A stretch of DNA of 64,000 nt from an uncultured Pelagibacteraceae bacterium (GTDB taxonomy: Bacteria; Pseudomonadota; Alphaproteobacteria; Pelagibacterales; Pelagibacteraceae), in NCBI GenBank assembly GCA_902604975.1, contig CACLAY010000001.1, forward strand, positions 124,001 to 188,000. The letters are read 5' to 3'. Both the position numbers and the translations under genes were made by a program. Shown here one piece after another: positions 19,123 to 29,128 of the stretch (positions are counted from its first letter, which is position 1; each line of letters starts with the position of its first letter). The notes beneath the pieces are model-generated. The model ran no database searches. It was not told the DNA's origin and was given only the letters and a program-made list of their open reading frames with translations.

Positions 19123-19731
19123 ATGTTTAAAGAACTGTACAATAAAACTATTAAACTAGCAGGTCATAAAAAATCCAAATCTATTTTGGGTTTTATATCT
19201 TTTATTGAAAGTTTTATATTTCCAATACCACCCGATGTTTTGATAATTCCTATGACAATAGCTCGAAAACATGAATGGATTAGAATAGCATTAATTGCAA
19301 CTATAGGATCTGTTTTGGGAGCTTGCCTTGGGTATTTTATAGGATACGTTTTCTTTAATGAAATTGGTCTTAAGATTTTTGATATTTATGGTGTAGATAA
19401 TGCTTCATTTTTAAAAGATAAAGTCTCCTCAGAAGGTGGTGTTATAGCCTGGATAACGCTCCTAGCAATTGCTGGATTTTCACCAGTACCTTTTAAGTTA
19501 CTTACAATCACTAGTGGTTTTATAAACTTTAATATTTTTTATTTTATTATCATCTCTCTTGTTACAAGAGGTTCGCGTTTTTTTTTAATAGCATTTTTAG
19601 TTGGAAACTTTGGAACTACAATGAAAAAAGTTATTGAAAAAAAACTTTTAAAATTTTCTATTTTTCTATCAGTAATTTTAATTATTTTTGCTTATATTAT
19701 ATATAAATTTTTAAATAATTTTATTAATTAA
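19123..19731 (+). CDS. DedA/YqaA-family membrane protein
   Basis: SFIESFIFPIPPDVLIIPM and AIAGFSPVPFKLLTITSG; ORF opens upstream at 19072 but MFKEL start preferred. Confidence 0.85.
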   Translation: MFKELYNKTIKLAGHKKSKSILGFISFIESFIFPIPPDVLIIPMTIARKHEWIRIALIATIGSVLGACLGYFIGYVFFNEIGLKIFDIYGVDNASFLKDKVSSEGGVIAWITLLAIAGFSPVPFKLLTITSGFINFNIFYFIIISLVTRGSRFFLIAFLVGNFGTTMKKVIEKKLLKFSIFLSVILIIFAYIIYKFLNNFIN

Positions 19732-19733
19732 AT

Positions 19734-20213
19734 ATGATCTTGTTTCCAAATAGAAAAAAATTTTATTTAATAATTTTATTTATCTCATTAATTTCAATAA
19801 TTTCTGCTTTGTATATTGAATATATACTGCAATATGAACCATGTAAGTTATGTATTTATCAAAGATTGCCTTACCTAGCTGCAATATTTGTAAGCTTTAT
19901 CGGATATAATTATTCTACAAATGATAAAATTTTAATAATAATAATCATGATATTTACTATAAGCACTATAATTTCTGGCTATCATTTCGGAATTGAAAAT
20001 AATTTAATTGAAGAAATTTCAAGTTGTACTAATGACTCTCTAGATATATCAAATAAGTCAAAGTTACTTGAGTCTCTTAGTAAAAGTATGCCAGTTGACT
20101 GTAAAGACGCTAGTTTTAAAATCTTTGGAGTTTCACTAGCGGCAATTAATACAATTTTATCAATTTTAATTGTTATTTTTTCTATTAGAACATTGACCTA
20201 TGAAAAAAACTAA
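19734..20213 (+). CDS. dsbB: disulfide bond formation protein B
   Basis: EPCKLCIYQRLPY (CxxC), TM helices, second Cys pair (SSCTNDS...PVDCKD). Confidence 0.88.
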   Translation: MILFPNRKKFYLIILFISLISIISALYIEYILQYEPCKLCIYQRLPYLAAIFVSFIGYNYSTNDKILIIIIMIFTISTIISGYHFGIENNLIEEISSCTNDSLDISNKSKLLESLSKSMPVDCKDASFKIFGVSLAAINTILSILIVIFSIRTLTYEKN

Positions 20214-20733
20214 TAAAAAAAAATTAGAAGAATTTATAAGAGTAGATCATGCAGGGGAAAGAGGTGCAATTAAAATTTATGAAGGTCAATTGCTCGCTTT
20301 AAATACCGTTATAAAAAATGATGATTTAAAAGAAAAAATCATTGAAATGAAAAAGCATGAGGAGGAACACTCAAATTTTTTTGAAGATGAAATAGAAAAA
20401 AGAAATATAAAACCAACTAAATTACTGCCATTATGGGATTTACTTGGATTGGGTCTTGGATTTGGTTCAACAATACTTGGGAGAAAAGCTGCTATGTTAT
20501 GTACAGCTTCTGTTGAAGAAGTAATTGATGAGCATTACAAAAGTCAAATTGATCAAATAGAGGTGGATGAAAAGGATTTAAAAGAGAAAATAACAAAGTT
20601 TAGACAAGATGAATTGCATCATAAAGATATAGCCTACGAGGAAGGAGCTACAAAGAAAGGTCTTTATTCAATTATGGACAAGGTAATTAAAACTGGCTCT
20701 AAGGTTGCTATAAAAATTTCTGAAAAAATTTAG
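20200..20733 (+). CDS. coq7: demethoxyubiquinone hydroxylase (Coq7)
   Basis: IRVDHAGERGAIKIYEGQL; KHEEEHS; diiron ligands EVIDEHY...ELHH. Confidence 0.92.
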   Translation: MKKTNKKKLEEFIRVDHAGERGAIKIYEGQLLALNTVIKNDDLKEKIIEMKKHEEEHSNFFEDEIEKRNIKPTKLLPLWDLLGLGLGFGSTILGRKAAMLCTASVEEVIDEHYKSQIDQIEVDEKDLKEKITKFRQDELHHKDIAYEEGATKKGLYSIMDKVIKTGSKVAIKISEKI

Positions 20734-21318
20734 TTACGGTTCAAGTTCAACATCCCAATACAAATAGTCCATCCAACTTTTATGTAAAAAGTTCGGTGGA
20801 AAATTCTTACCATTTTTATGAAGATCTTCTGTGGTAGGTTGAAAAGGCCATTGGTTTAATGTCATACCTGAGTTCTTTATTAACCTTCCTCCCTTTTTAA
20901 CATTGCAGGACGAACAAGCTGTTACAACATTATCCCAATTAGTTTTTCCACCTTTTGATCTTGGCAGTAAGTGATCAAATGTTAGCTCATCTTTGCTGCC
21001 ACAATATTGGCAACTAAACTTATCTCTTAAAAAAACATTAAATCTTGTAAAATTAGGATTTGATTGAGGTCTTATGTATGATTTAAGTGCAATTACACTT
21101 GGAAGTTTCATGCTAAACGAAGGACTTCTGATTTGTCTATCATAATAACTAACTATAGAAACTCTATCTAAGAAAACAGATTTAATTGAGTCCTGCCAAC
21201 TCCATAGTGAAAGTGGATAATAACTTAAAGGTCTATAATCTGCATTTAAAACTAATGCAGGACATTTTTCTAGAGAAATACTTTGATCAGACAGCTCAAT
21301 CATAGTTGAAACATACAT
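20734..21318 (-). CDS. HNH endonuclease family protein
   Basis: FSCQYCGSKDELTFDHLLPRSKGGKTNWDNVVTACSSCN. Confidence 0.92.
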   Translation of the reverse strand: MYVSTMIELSDQSISLEKCPALVLNADYRPLSYYPLSLWSWQDSIKSVFLDRVSIVSYYDRQIRSPSFSMKLPSVIALKSYIRPQSNPNFTRFNVFLRDKFSCQYCGSKDELTFDHLLPRSKGGKTNWDNVVTACSSCNVKKGGRLIKNSGMTLNQWPFQPTTEDLHKNGKNFPPNFLHKSWMDYLYWDVELEP

Positions 21319-21364
21319 TAAATATATTTTATATCAACACATCAAATATTATATTAAATATTTA

Positions 21365-22039
21365 TTAACTAATAAATTTTTTTTTAATAAAGTTTAATGC
21401 CGCACTTGATGCTTCCATAGGTATATGGTGATCACAGTTTTTAATCATTAAAGTTTCAATTTTAATTTTATTTCTAATAAAAAAATCCTTAGCTTCTAGT
21501 AAATTATTAGGAGGGACAATTGGGTCATTTTCACCATGTATCATTAAAATATCAGTTTTAGTTTTTATTCTTGGAGATAGATCCTTCATGTTTATAATTC
21601 TTCCGGAAAATCCTACTATGCAACTAAATTCTTTTTCAGATGTCAGACCAACATTCAATGACATCATACATCCTTGACTGAAACCAGAAACACAAATTTG
21701 TGAATATTCTAAATTAAAATAATTGCTTACTTCTGAAATATAACTGTTTAGAACATTTTCTGCTTTTTTTGATTCTTTAAGGGTATATTCTGGATCTTCA
21801 TTATTTAAATCAAACCATTGAAACCCTACTGGATTTATGCTGCATACTTCATGTGCATCAGGACATAAAAAAACAGTATTTTTTAAAAATCTCTTCCAGT
21901 TTAAAGTTAACATACTTATATCTTTACCATCACCTCCATATCCATGAAGTAAAATTACAGCACTTTTAACTTCCTCGTTATTCTCTGGTTTTATTATTGT
22001 TGTATTTAATGAAAATTTCATAAATTTTTTGGTAACCAA
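21365..22039 (-). CDS. phospholipase/carboxylesterase family alpha/beta hydrolase
   Basis: VILLHGYGGDG; CVSGFSQGCMMSL; HGENDPIVP. Confidence 0.87.
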   Translation of the reverse strand: MVTKKFMKFSLNTTIIKPENNEEVKSAVILLHGYGGDGKDISMLTLNWKRFLKNTVFLCPDAHEVCSINPVGFQWFDLNNEDPEYTLKESKKAENVLNSYISEVSNYFNLEYSQICVSGFSQGCMMSLNVGLTSEKEFSCIVGFSGRIINMKDLSPRIKTKTDILMIHGENDPIVPPNNLLEAKDFFIRNKIKIETLMIKNCDHHIPMEASSAALNFIKKKFIS

Positions 22040-22548
22040 TCAAGTAAAGATTTGTCATTAAAGTCAATGTAGCCAACAATTCTTCCAACCTCAAAACCAT
22101 TTCGGTCTATTAGAATTGTGGTGGGTAATCCTCTTAGTTTAAATAGCTTTGAAAACTCTGGTCCAGATCCTATAAATATATCTAAGTTTTGAATTTTGAT
22201 TTCGTCGAAAAACTCTTTTGATTTTTTATAACTGTCACCACCAATATTAATTGGGATTATATTGATATTTTTAAATTCATTTAAAGTTTTAAGTTTATCC
22301 AAAGATGGCATTTCTTTTTTACAAGGAGCACACCATGTAGCCCAAAAATTTATTACTAATGGGTTTGATTTATAATAATTTAAACTAACTTTTTCACCTT
22401 CAGATTTAATAAATTCTATATTTTCAATTTTTTTCTTGTCTTTATGTATAATAAGATTCTTAATTTCTGGACGCTCTATTGAATATGAGACGCTAAATGA
22501 TATTAAGTAAAATATTATTATAAGATAATTAAAAAAAATGGTTTTCAT
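22018..22548 (-). CDS. TlpA-like thioredoxin-fold protein
   Basis: N-terminal signal anchor; NFWATWCAPCKKEMPSL. Confidence 0.9.
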   Translation of the reverse strand: MKTIFFNYLIIIFYLISFSVSYSIERPEIKNLIIHKDKKKIENIEFIKSEGEKVSLNYYKSNPLVINFWATWCAPCKKEMPSLDKLKTLNEFKNINIIPINIGGDSYKKSKEFFDEIKIQNLDIFIGSGPEFSKLFKLRGLPTTILIDRNGFEVGRIVGYIDFNDKSLLDWLPKNL

Positions 22549-22571
22549 ACAATTTAGAATAATTAAATATC

Positions 22572-23960
22572 ATGGGTAAAAATAAAAACAATCAACCAAT
22601 TTGGAACACTAGAATTAAAAAGGAGTCAAAAAACCTTTTTAAAAAGGTTGGTGGATCAATAGCAATTGATAAAAGATTATTTAAAGAGGATATTGAGGCC
22701 TCCATCGTACATGTCGAGATGCTGTTTAAACAAAAAATTATAAATTTTAAAATTAAAAATAAGATAGTTTGGGGTTTGAATAGAATTAAGAATGAGATTA
22801 TAAAAAAAAAATTTATTTTTGATTATAAGCTTGAGGATATTCATATGAACATAGAACATAGACTCTTTGAGCTAATTGGAGAAGATGCTGGTTATATTCA
22901 CACAGCTAGATCAAGAAATGATCAAGTTGTCACAGATTTTAAAATGTGGCTGAGAAAAGCTAATAAAGAAATTGCTAAAAATATTGATGCAACAATTAAA
23001 AATATTTTAAAAAAAGCAGAAAAAAATGTAGAGACAATTATGCCTGGTTTCACTCACCTAAAAAATGCACAACCAGTTTCTTTTGCTCATTACTTAATGG
23101 CGTATTTAGAAATGTTTAACAGAGATAAAAAAAGATTCGAAAATAATTTAGAGAGTCTTAATGAAAGTCCGCTCGGTGTTGCTGCTTTAACAGGTACTTC
23201 TTTTAAAATAGACAGATTTTATACTTCAAAAAAACTAGGTTTCACTAGACCAACTAAAAACTCAATTGATACTGTTTCTGATAGAGATTTTGTAATTGAT
23301 TTTCTCTATTCTTGCTCTGCATGCGCTGTTCATATCTCTAGGATTGCAGAGGAGTTTATAATTTGGAATTCAGATGCTTTTAAACTTATTAATTTGAATG
23401 ATAAAATTGTAACTGGATCATCTATTATGCCTCAAAAAAAAAATCCTGATCCTCTAGAATACTTGAGAGGCAAAACAGGTCACATGTTTGGAAATCTATT
23501 TTCTATGCTTACAACATTGAAAGGGTTACCTTTGTCTTACTTTAAGGATTTGCAAGATGATAAAGAAATTGTTTTTAAATCATTTGATCAATTAAAAAAT
23601 TCCTTAATTATATTAAATGATGTTCTTAAAAATTTTTCACCAGATAAAAAAAGAATGTTTGAACTTGCGGAAAGTGGCTACATTACAGCAACTGATTTAG
23701 CAGATTATATGGTAAGAGAATTAAATTATCCATTTAGAAAAGCCTATATACAAACAGCTAAAATAATAAATTTTGCTGAAAAAAACAAAAAAAAATTGTC
23801 AGAACTCAATATAAAAGAGATAAATAAAATTGAAAAAGGTTTAACATCTGATGTACTGAAAGTATTTGAGCTAAAAAAATCTGTTAATTCTAAAGTTTCT
23901 TATGGTGGAACTTCTTTCGACAACATTAAGAAAATGATATCAAGTTACAAAAAGAAATAA
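22572..23960 (+). CDS. argH: argininosuccinate lyase
   Basis: HTARSRNDQV; GSSIMPQKKNPDPLE. Confidence 0.96.
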   Translation: MGKNKNNQPIWNTRIKKESKNLFKKVGGSIAIDKRLFKEDIEASIVHVEMLFKQKIINFKIKNKIVWGLNRIKNEIIKKKFIFDYKLEDIHMNIEHRLFELIGEDAGYIHTARSRNDQVVTDFKMWLRKANKEIAKNIDATIKNILKKAEKNVETIMPGFTHLKNAQPVSFAHYLMAYLEMFNRDKKRFENNLESLNESPLGVAALTGTSFKIDRFYTSKKLGFTRPTKNSIDTVSDRDFVIDFLYSCSACAVHISRIAEEFIIWNSDAFKLINLNDKIVTGSSIMPQKKNPDPLEYLRGKTGHMFGNLFSMLTTLKGLPLSYFKDLQDDKEIVFKSFDQLKNSLIILNDVLKNFSPDKKRMFELAESGYITATDLADYMVRELNYPFRKAYIQTAKIINFAEKNKKKLSELNIKEINKIEKGLTSDVLKVFELKKSVNSKVSYGGTSFDNIKKMISSYKKK

Positions 23961-23962
23961 CT

Positions 23963-24124
23963 ATGATTAAAAAAGTAATATTAATTGCTATATGTTTAAT
24001 TTTATTAAATTCATGTGGAAGAAAAAATGATTTATTTGAGACAAAATTAGATAGTAATTTTATGACTTTTTATAAACAAAATCATATTTTTAAAATGTCA
24101 GAAAAAGATGAAATATATCAATAA
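23963..24124 (+). CDS. lptM: LptM/YifL-like small lipoprotein (53 aa)
   Basis: MIKKVILIAICLILLNSCGRKNDLFE... lipobox LNSC + GRKNDLFE; between argH and lysA, overlaps lysA start. Confidence 0.72.
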   Translation: MIKKVILIAICLILLNSCGRKNDLFETKLDSNFMTFYKQNHIFKMSEKDEIYQ

Positions 24125-25322
24125 TACTTTTACAGTTGAAAAATCCAGACTCACTAAAGTAATTAAAAAATTTGAAACACCAATTTTTTGCTATTCTGAG
24201 AAAAAAATTAATGAAAATATAAGTAACTTTAAAAGAAGTTTTAAATCGTTTTCTCCAATCATATGTTTTTCAACTAAATCAAACTGTAATCTAGAAATAC
24301 TTAAACTAATTAAACGAAGTGGATTAGGAGCAGATGTTGTATCAAAAGGTGAATTAATGATTGCACTTAAAGCAGGAATAAATCCAAAAAAAATTGTTTT
24401 TTCTGGAGTGGGTAAAACTAGATCAGAATTGATTTATGCAATAGATAAAAATATTTTATTAATCAATTGCGAATCAAAAAGCGAAATATTGGAGATTGAA
24501 AGTATAGCAAAATCAAAGAACAAAAAGGTTGATATTGGAATTAGATTAAATCCAAATACGGATGCAAAAACAATTAGACAAATCTCAACTGGTAAAAAAG
24601 AAAATAAATTTGGTGTTAATGAAAAGACATTTATTGAAGTTTCAACGTATATAAAAAGTTCAAAATTTTTAAATCTAAAATGTTTAAGTGTTCATATTGG
24701 AAGTCAAATCCTAGATAATAAGCCTTACCAAAAAATGCTCAACGTTGTAGACAAATTAATAAAAAAGATTAACTTTAATTTTAAGTATATAGATCTTGGT
24801 GGTGGTATGGGTATTGATTATAACAAAGACAACAAAAAATTTAATTTTAAAAAATATAATCAAATTATTAAAAAATTTTTAAAAAAACACAAATCAAAAA
24901 TTATTTTTGAACCTGGTAGATCAATTATCGGAGATACTGCAATATTAATTTCTAAAATTATTTATATTAAAGAAAATTCTAAAAAAGATTTTATTATTGT
25001 AGATGCGGCTATGAATGATTTTATGAGACCTGCATTGTATGGGGCTAAGCATAAAATAATTCCATTAATAAAAACCAATAAAATGACTAATAAAAGTTAT
25101 GATTTTGTAGGTCCGATTTGCGAAACAACAGATAAATTCTTAACAACAAACAAATTTCAACAATTAAATGAGAAAGATTATATTATTATTTGTGACGTAG
25201 GAGCATATGGCTCATCTTTATCTTCAAATTATAATATTAGACCTAAACCTGCAGAAATATTAATTAAAGGCTCGAAAATAAATATAATTAAAAAAAGACA
25301 AAAACTTAAAGATATTATTTAG
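24108..25322 (+). CDS. lysA: diaminopimelate decarboxylase
   Basis: FSTKSNCN PLP-lysine region; SVHIGSQI; EPGRSI; GPICETTD. Confidence 0.95.
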   Translation: MKYINNTFTVEKSRLTKVIKKFETPIFCYSEKKINENISNFKRSFKSFSPIICFSTKSNCNLEILKLIKRSGLGADVVSKGELMIALKAGINPKKIVFSGVGKTRSELIYAIDKNILLINCESKSEILEIESIAKSKNKKVDIGIRLNPNTDAKTIRQISTGKKENKFGVNEKTFIEVSTYIKSSKFLNLKCLSVHIGSQILDNKPYQKMLNVVDKLIKKINFNFKYIDLGGGMGIDYNKDNKKFNFKKYNQIIKKFLKKHKSKIIFEPGRSIIGDTAILISKIIYIKENSKKDFIIVDAAMNDFMRPALYGAKHKIIPLIKTNKMTNKSYDFVGPICETTDKFLTTNKFQQLNEKDYIIICDVGAYGSSLSSNYNIRPKPAEILIKGSKINIIKKRQKLKDII

Positions 25323-25334
25323 TTTTTGAAAAAA

Positions 25335-26036
25335 ATGATAAGAAAACTACTATTTTTATTTTTTTTCTTTCTAGGTATATCAATAATTTCAATAATATTC
25401 CTACCATCATTAATAATGCCAACTAGAATAGTTTTATTTGGTGGAAAAATGATGGGAAAGTGGGCTGCTCTGTGCTTACAAATTTTTTTACAAACAAAAA
25501 TTATTGTTAAGGGTAGAGAAAATATTATTAAAAATGAAAAGTTCTTTATTGCTTGTTCTCATCAATCTATGTTTGAAACTTTTTACCTACAAACAATTTT
25601 TAATTCACCAATATTTATTTTAAAATATGAATTAATAAAAATTCCTATATTTGGTTGGTATTTAAATAAAATAGGATCAATTTCAATAAATAGAAATAAA
25701 ATTAGTAAAGACAATTTAGGTTTAATCGATAAAATAAAAAATTCTGTAAGAAATTCAGAAAGGCCATTAATTATATTCCCACAAGGAACTAGAGTTTTAC
25801 CAAATGAAAAAGTTCCCTTTAAAAAAGGAGTTGGTAGAATTTATGATGAGTTAAAAATAAAATGCCAACCTGTGGCCATAAATTCTGGAAATGTTTGGCC
25901 AAAAAATGGAAAACTAACTTCCAAAAAAACAATAATCATATCAATTCTTACCGCAGTTAAACCTGGAATGAGCGCAGTAGATTTTACAAATTATATTGAA
26001 AGTAAAATATATAATGAATTAGACACAATGAATTAG
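25335..26036 (+). CDS. plsC: 1-acyl-sn-glycerol-3-phosphate acyltransferase
   Basis: SHQSMFE and FPQGTR motifs; first ATG 25335 (ORF opens at TTG 25326). Confidence 0.9.
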   Translation: MIRKLLFLFFFFLGISIISIIFLPSLIMPTRIVLFGGKMMGKWAALCLQIFLQTKIIVKGRENIIKNEKFFIACSHQSMFETFYLQTIFNSPIFILKYELIKIPIFGWYLNKIGSISINRNKISKDNLGLIDKIKNSVRNSERPLIIFPQGTRVLPNEKVPFKKGVGRIYDELKIKCQPVAINSGNVWPKNGKLTSKKTIIISILTAVKPGMSAVDFTNYIESKIYNELDTMN

Positions 26037-27145
26037 CCCTTCATTGGCATTACAATATATATACTATCATAATCAGCTGGGTCTCTAATTAAAGCTGGTG
26101 AACCTGTATCTTTTAAATAAATTTCGATGTTATCTCCATCGAGTTGGGAAGCAACATCAATTAAATATCTAGAATTAAAACTTATATCAAGCTCATGTTC
26201 AAACTTAACATTTAAACTTTCTTTACCATCACCACTGTTTGTATTGTTTACTGAAAGATCAAGATTATCTTTTGAAAGATTAAATTTAACTCCATCTTTT
26301 TTATCTAACGAAACTGATGCAACTCTGTCTACTGAGTTTAAAAATGATTTCAAATTAATTTCTAGTTTTTTCTTATTTTCTTTAGGTATTACCTGAACAT
26401 AATTTGGAAATTTTCCATCAATAAGCTTTGAAATTAATATACTATTATTAATTTCAAATTTAATTTTTGATTTTATATTTGATATTTTTACTTCGCCCTC
26501 ATAGTCTTCTAATAACGAGCAAAGCTGAAAAATAGTCTTTTTTGGTAAAATTATTTGATCAAATTGAATTTTGTTTTGAAGTCTTATCTTTGAAATTGAC
26601 ATTCTATGACTGTCAGTAGCCGCTGCTGTTAAAAAATTTTTATCCTCCACTTCTGTCTGATGTAAAAAAATTCCACTTAAGTAATGTCTAGTTTCATCGT
26701 TAGATACTGAAAATTTACATTTATTTAATAGTTTTAGTAATTCTTTTGATTTAATTGAAAACTCATTTTCATTAAAGTTTTCATCTGTTAACGGAAATTC
26801 AGAGGCACTGATACAATTTAAATTGAAAACAGATTTATCCGACTCTAAATGTAATTTATTTTCACTTGGATTAGAAAAGTTAATTTTACTTCCAGAAGAA
26901 AATTTTCTAACGATATCATACATTATTGATGAGGATGAAGTGGTTTTACCCTCCTCTAATATTTCTACATTTGGAATTTGATGAATAAAAATCAAATCAA
27001 GGTCAGTCGCTGTAATTGTTAGTTTCCCGTTACTTACATCTAACAATACGTTAGAAAGAATTGGTAAGGTGCTTCTTTTTTCAATTACACCCTGACAATA
27101 ATTTAAAGATTTTTGAAGGTCTTGTTGATTTAAACTAAACTTCAT
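26033..27145 (-). CDS. dnaN: DNA polymerase III beta sliding clamp
   Basis: MKFSLNQQDLQKSLNYCQGVIEKRSTLPILSNVLL; C-terminal YIVMPMKG. Confidence 0.97.
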   Translation of the reverse strand: MKFSLNQQDLQKSLNYCQGVIEKRSTLPILSNVLLDVSNGKLTITATDLDLIFIHQIPNVEILEEGKTTSSSSIMYDIVRKFSSGSKINFSNPSENKLHLESDKSVFNLNCISASEFPLTDENFNENEFSIKSKELLKLLNKCKFSVSNDETRHYLSGIFLHQTEVEDKNFLTAAATDSHRMSISKIRLQNKIQFDQIILPKKTIFQLCSLLEDYEGEVKISNIKSKIKFEINNSILISKLIDGKFPNYVQVIPKENKKKLEINLKSFLNSVDRVASVSLDKKDGVKFNLSKDNLDLSVNNTNSGDGKESLNVKFEHELDISFNSRYLIDVASQLDGDNIEIYLKDTGSPALIRDPADYDSIYIVMPMKG

Positions 27146-28550
27146 TTTCTTTATTATACAAAATCTTATTCTTTAAACTATCAATATTAATATTTAATTC
27201 ATTATCCTCTTTTCTCAATCGCTCTATAGTTTTAACTGAGTGAATTACAGTTGTGTGATCTCTATTAGAAAAAGACCTACCTATCTCTGGTAATGATTTA
27301 GATGTTAGCATTTTAGCAAGATAAATTGCTGTCTGCCTTGGTCTTACAAGGTATCTTGATCTTCTTGGTGAAAGCATCTCATTTTTACTAATCTTATAAA
27401 ATTTACAGACTATTGTCTGGATTGTGTCAATATCCACTTTATTCTCAGTAAGATTTAGCAAATCTTTTAAAACTATTTTAACCTCAGACAAACTTGGAAC
27501 TTTATTATAAATCCTTGTGAATGACACAATTCTATTTAGTGCTCCAACTAATTCTCTAATACTAGTTTTAATTTCTGTACTTAAAAATTTTTGAATTTCC
27601 TCAGAAATAACTACTTGATTTGAATAAGATAATTTTAATTCTTCAGTTTTAGATTTAATAATTTTATATCTAAGTTCGAAATCAGGGTTTTGAATGTCGA
27701 CAACTAAACCTCCTGAAAATCTAGATTTTATTCTTTCTTGTATTCTAGTAAGCTTGTTCGGTGGTCTATCTGCTGAGATTATTATTTGTGAATTTTTATC
27801 TAATAATGCATTGAATGTATGAAAGAATTCTTCTTGCATAGCTTCTTTACCATTCATGAACTGAATATCATCTATTAATAAAATATCAGTATTTCTAAAG
27901 TACTCTTTAAACTTAACCATTTCATTTGATTTTATAGACTTTACAAATTGGTACATAAATCTTTCTGCTGATATAAACATAACTTTATTCTTTTCTTTCA
28001 ATTCTAGACCAATAGCGTTTAGTAAGTGCGTTTTACCCATTCCTACACCACCATATAAATATAAAGGATTATAGTGAGCTATATCATTAGAAACTTTTTT
28101 TGATGCTTCAAATGCTAACTTGTTACTACCTCCAGTTATGAAATTTTCGAAGTTTTTATTTGGATCTATTCTATTATATTGAAGATAAGAGTCTTTTATA
28201 AATGACACATTGTCGTTATTAGTTTCAAAAGAATTTTGAGATGAAGTATTTGTCTCACTAATTTCAGTTTCTTTGCTATTTTTTATTGTGAATTCAATCC
28301 TTACCAAGTCTTTTTTGTATTCTTTAATTGTCTGCAATATTTGGTCTAAATATCTTGATACGATCCAATCTCTTATAAATCTTGTTGAGACTGAAAATAG
28401 TATATAATTATGAAATTCATCTACTAATTCAATTTTTTTTATCCAACTCTCAAAAATATCGTTGCCAAGTTTTTCTCTTAATTCTTTTTTAATACTTTGC
28501 CAATCTATTTTCTTTTCGAGTGCTTTACTATTTTGTAAATTATTTTTCAT
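27135..28550 (-). CDS. dnaA: chromosomal replication initiator DnaA
   Basis: LYGGVGMGKTHLLNAIG; domain IV SNRDHTTVIHSVKTI; start MKNNLQNSK chosen. Confidence 0.97.
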   Translation of the reverse strand: MKNNLQNSKALEKKIDWQSIKKELREKLGNDIFESWIKKIELVDEFHNYILFSVSTRFIRDWIVSRYLDQILQTIKEYKKDLVRIEFTIKNSKETEISETNTSSQNSFETNNDNVSFIKDSYLQYNRIDPNKNFENFITGGSNKLAFEASKKVSNDIAHYNPLYLYGGVGMGKTHLLNAIGLELKEKNKVMFISAERFMYQFVKSIKSNEMVKFKEYFRNTDILLIDDIQFMNGKEAMQEEFFHTFNALLDKNSQIIISADRPPNKLTRIQERIKSRFSGGLVVDIQNPDFELRYKIIKSKTEELKLSYSNQVVISEEIQKFLSTEIKTSIRELVGALNRIVSFTRIYNKVPSLSEVKIVLKDLLNLTENKVDIDTIQTIVCKFYKISKNEMLSPRRSRYLVRPRQTAIYLAKMLTSKSLPEIGRSFSNRDHTTVIHSVKTIERLRKEDNELNINIDSLKNKILYNKENEV

Positions 28551-28817
28551 GAGGGAATTCCACTTAAGACTTATAAAAAAATTTTTCAATAAGTTTATTT
28601 GTAAAAACAAAAATAAATAAAATTTATGATTGAATAAATTTTAGATTGAATCTTTTAAAAATTTTTTTTCAACCTAGTCGGGTACAAGATTTAAAATTTA
28701 AAATTTTACTAAATCAACATATAGTGATTTTTTAAATTAAATTTTTAGATGTAGTAAATTATCTATGAATTGTACGCTTAAGTTGTATGTGAAAAAGTTT
28801 TTACTTATTGCAGGTTG

Positions 28818-29078
28818 TTATAAAGAATTAATTTTTTTTGTAATTCTCGATACATTTCTTGAGGCATTTTGTCTTTTAATGATCCCTGTTTTTGCAATTG
28901 ACATTAATTCAGAATTTAGTTTCGGTAGAAATGCTAAAGCTTCTTTTTTATCCTTTTTTTCGATTATAGAGTTCATTTTTTTCAATGCACTTCTATAACG
29001 ACTCTTTCTAGATCTGTTAACAGCAGTTTGCCTTTTAATTTTTCTAGTACGTTTAATTGCTGATTTTGTATTCGCCAT
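28818..29078 (-). CDS. rpsT: 30S ribosomal protein S20
   Basis: MANTKSAIKRTRKIKRQTAVNRSRKSRYRSALKK. Confidence 0.97.
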   Translation of the reverse strand: MANTKSAIKRTRKIKRQTAVNRSRKSRYRSALKKMNSIIEKKDKKEALAFLPKLNSELMSIAKTGIIKRQNASRNVSRITKKINSL

Positions 29079-29128
29079 AAGCGTGAGTGTATATCTTCAG
29101 ATAGTGATTGGGTCAATACAATAATTGT

